DNA of 6,484 bases from JAMCRM01 sp041685075 (GTDB lineage: Bacteria > Acidobacteriota > Terriglobia > Bryobacterales > Bryobacteraceae): positions 1 to 6,484 of the forward strand of contig JAWLGN010000306.1 of NCBI GenBank assembly GCA_041685075.1. Reading direction: 5' to 3'. A program made the position numbers and the translations under genes. Shown in pieces: positions 5,812-6,484 of the stretch; positions within the stretch are counted from its first letter, which is position 1; each line of letters opens with the position of its first letter. A model generated the notes under the pieces. The model did no database searches. It worked only from the letters and a program-made list of their open reading frames with translations, and was not told the origin of the DNA.

Positions 5812-6484
5812 GTCGTCGTCCACTCCACGCGGGGTTCGTATTCGAGCGATGCGGTGAGATCCGGCCCGATGGTGGTTTCGGTGACCTCCGCCGCCCGCAC
5901 CATCAGCTTCCCTGTCGGCAGCATGGCCGCGTTGCTCAGTTCGCTCAAATCGGCTTCCGACATCCCTACATCGGTCTTGATGGTTGCCGCCATGCTGTCG
6001 TTCAAATCGGTGGCGGTAAAGGGCAGTTCGAGACTCACGTCAAACTCGGCATCCACTTCGATCGACGGCGGCAGCACTTCCAGTTGCGCGTCCAACCCCG
6101 CGCTGATCTGAAACGAGGGCGGGATGCACAGCTTCAGCGAGAGCAGAAAGAACAGGCCGAACAGCAGCACCACCACCGGCAGGAAGAGCTTGAAGACGAA
6201 AAACGCCACGATGGTGATGAGGGGAATGGCGAAGAAGCAGATCTGCCCGCCGCCCACGCTGCCGTTTTCGCCCTTGCCGTCCGAGACGTCGAAGTTCATC
6301 GCCTGCGGCTGCACCACCTTGGCCGGCGCGAGGCTCTCGACGGGCAGCGCGGCGGCCTGCGCGGCCAGTTCCGCAAGGTTGGGCAACTGGATGGTGACGG
6401 GCCGCTGCGCGGTGCCGATGAGGTCGTTCTGCGAGGCCAGCATGTAGACTTCGGTGGGTTCGCTCCAGAAGACCTCGCCCTTGC
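5808..6484 (-). CDS. Hydrophobic, probably membrane-inserting protein of the CIS operon (5' end probably outside window)
   Basis: At least 211 residues from the ATG at 6443. The frame stays open upstream to the edge (13 further codons, reading VFWSEPTEVY just before that Met), and there is no convincing ribosome binding site at 6443, so the true start is probably beyond the window. Numbering from Met6443: 1-66 is a soluble segment ending in a Gly/Ser-rich stretch; 68-107 is a very hydrophobic double segment (ICFFAIPLITIVAFFVFKLF, then LPVVVLLFGLFFLLSLKLCI) split by Lys85 and Pro89 and flanked by Cys69 and Cys106; 110-211 is acidic, with alternating strand-like residues (LEVLPPSIEVDAEFDVSLEL). 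It ends in the ATGA shared with the gp25 gene. I do not recognise a named family. Its position makes it a CIS accessory or structural part. Membrane anchoring, a pore-forming effector, or a hydrophobic plug carried in the particle are all possible. Confidence 0.82.
   Translation of the reverse strand, partial: KGEVFWSEPTEVYMLASQNDLIGTAQRPVTIQLPNLAELAAQAAALPVESLAPAKVVQPQAMNFDVSDGKGENGSVGGGQICFFAIPLITIVAFFVFKLFLPVVVLLFGLFFLLSLKLCIPPSFQISAGLDAQLEVLPPSIEVDAEFDVSLELPFTATDLNDSMAATIKTDVGMSEADLSELSNAAMLPTGKLMVRAAEVTETTIGPDLTASLEYEPRVEWTTT

Noticed and set aside
5422..5823. GTG at 5823 as the gp25 start.
   Set aside because: It would add only an acidic four-residue extension and overlap the upstream gene by 16 bases. 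The ATGA overlap at 5811 is the usual coupling arrangement.
6441..6443. ATG at 6443 as the true start of the hydrophobic protein.
   Set aside because: The frame continues open and protein-like (VFWSEPTEVY) to the edge, and no good ribosome binding site precedes the ATG. It remains possible but less likely than a start outside the window.
1..6484. Prophage or R-type pyocin tail remnant instead of an eCIS.
   Set aside because: The TIGR02242/TIGR02243-type proteins, the propeller-bearing wedge and the membrane-type protein are typical of eCIS-like loci rather than P2-like tails. Flanking genes would be needed to close the question fully.

Overview
The window is one gap-free, minus-strand operon segment encoding baseplate and tail parts of a phage-tail-like contractile injection system of the extracellular/cytoplasmic type (eCIS; Afp/PVC-related). 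All genes read right to left. The DNA is GC-rich by eye, with strong G/C third positions. There are no RNA genes, mobile elements or CRISPR repeats. Composition and the TIGR02242/TIGR02243-type baseplate proteins point to a GC-rich free-living bacterium such as an Acidobacteriota or Myxococcota member, but the host cannot be fixed from this sequence.

Layout in transcription order: (1) 6484-5808, the 3' part of a gene for a protein with a strongly hydrophobic, cysteine-flanked double segment that looks membrane-inserting. Its frame stays open to the window edge, so the start is probably outside. (2) 5811-5422, a GPW/gp25-family baseplate wedge protein (Afp9-like). (3) 5415-3238, a large baseplate J-like protein (gpJ/Afp11-like, TIGR02243-type). 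(4) 3234-1066, a 722-residue tail-protein-I-like wedge component (TIGR02242-type, Afp12-like) that carries a beta-propeller-like N-terminal half. (5) 1066-1, the 5' part (355 codons, running off the left edge) of an Ala/Arg-rich helical protein, tentatively the eCIS 'tape measure' family by position and weak pattern.

Genes overlap or sit 3-6 bases apart (ATGA, 6 bp, 3 bp, TGATG), which implies co-transcription and translational coupling with fixed stoichiometry. gp25, gpJ and the gpI-like protein would build the wedges around the spike. Sheath, tube, spike, ATPase and terminator genes would be expected on either side but are not in the window, and no PAAR tip gene lies between gp25 and gpJ. 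The two most interesting points are the hydrophobic, probably membrane-associated protein coupled to gp25, which could dock the apparatus to a membrane, and the propeller module built into the wedge protein. No promoter or terminator is visible because there is no intergenic space.
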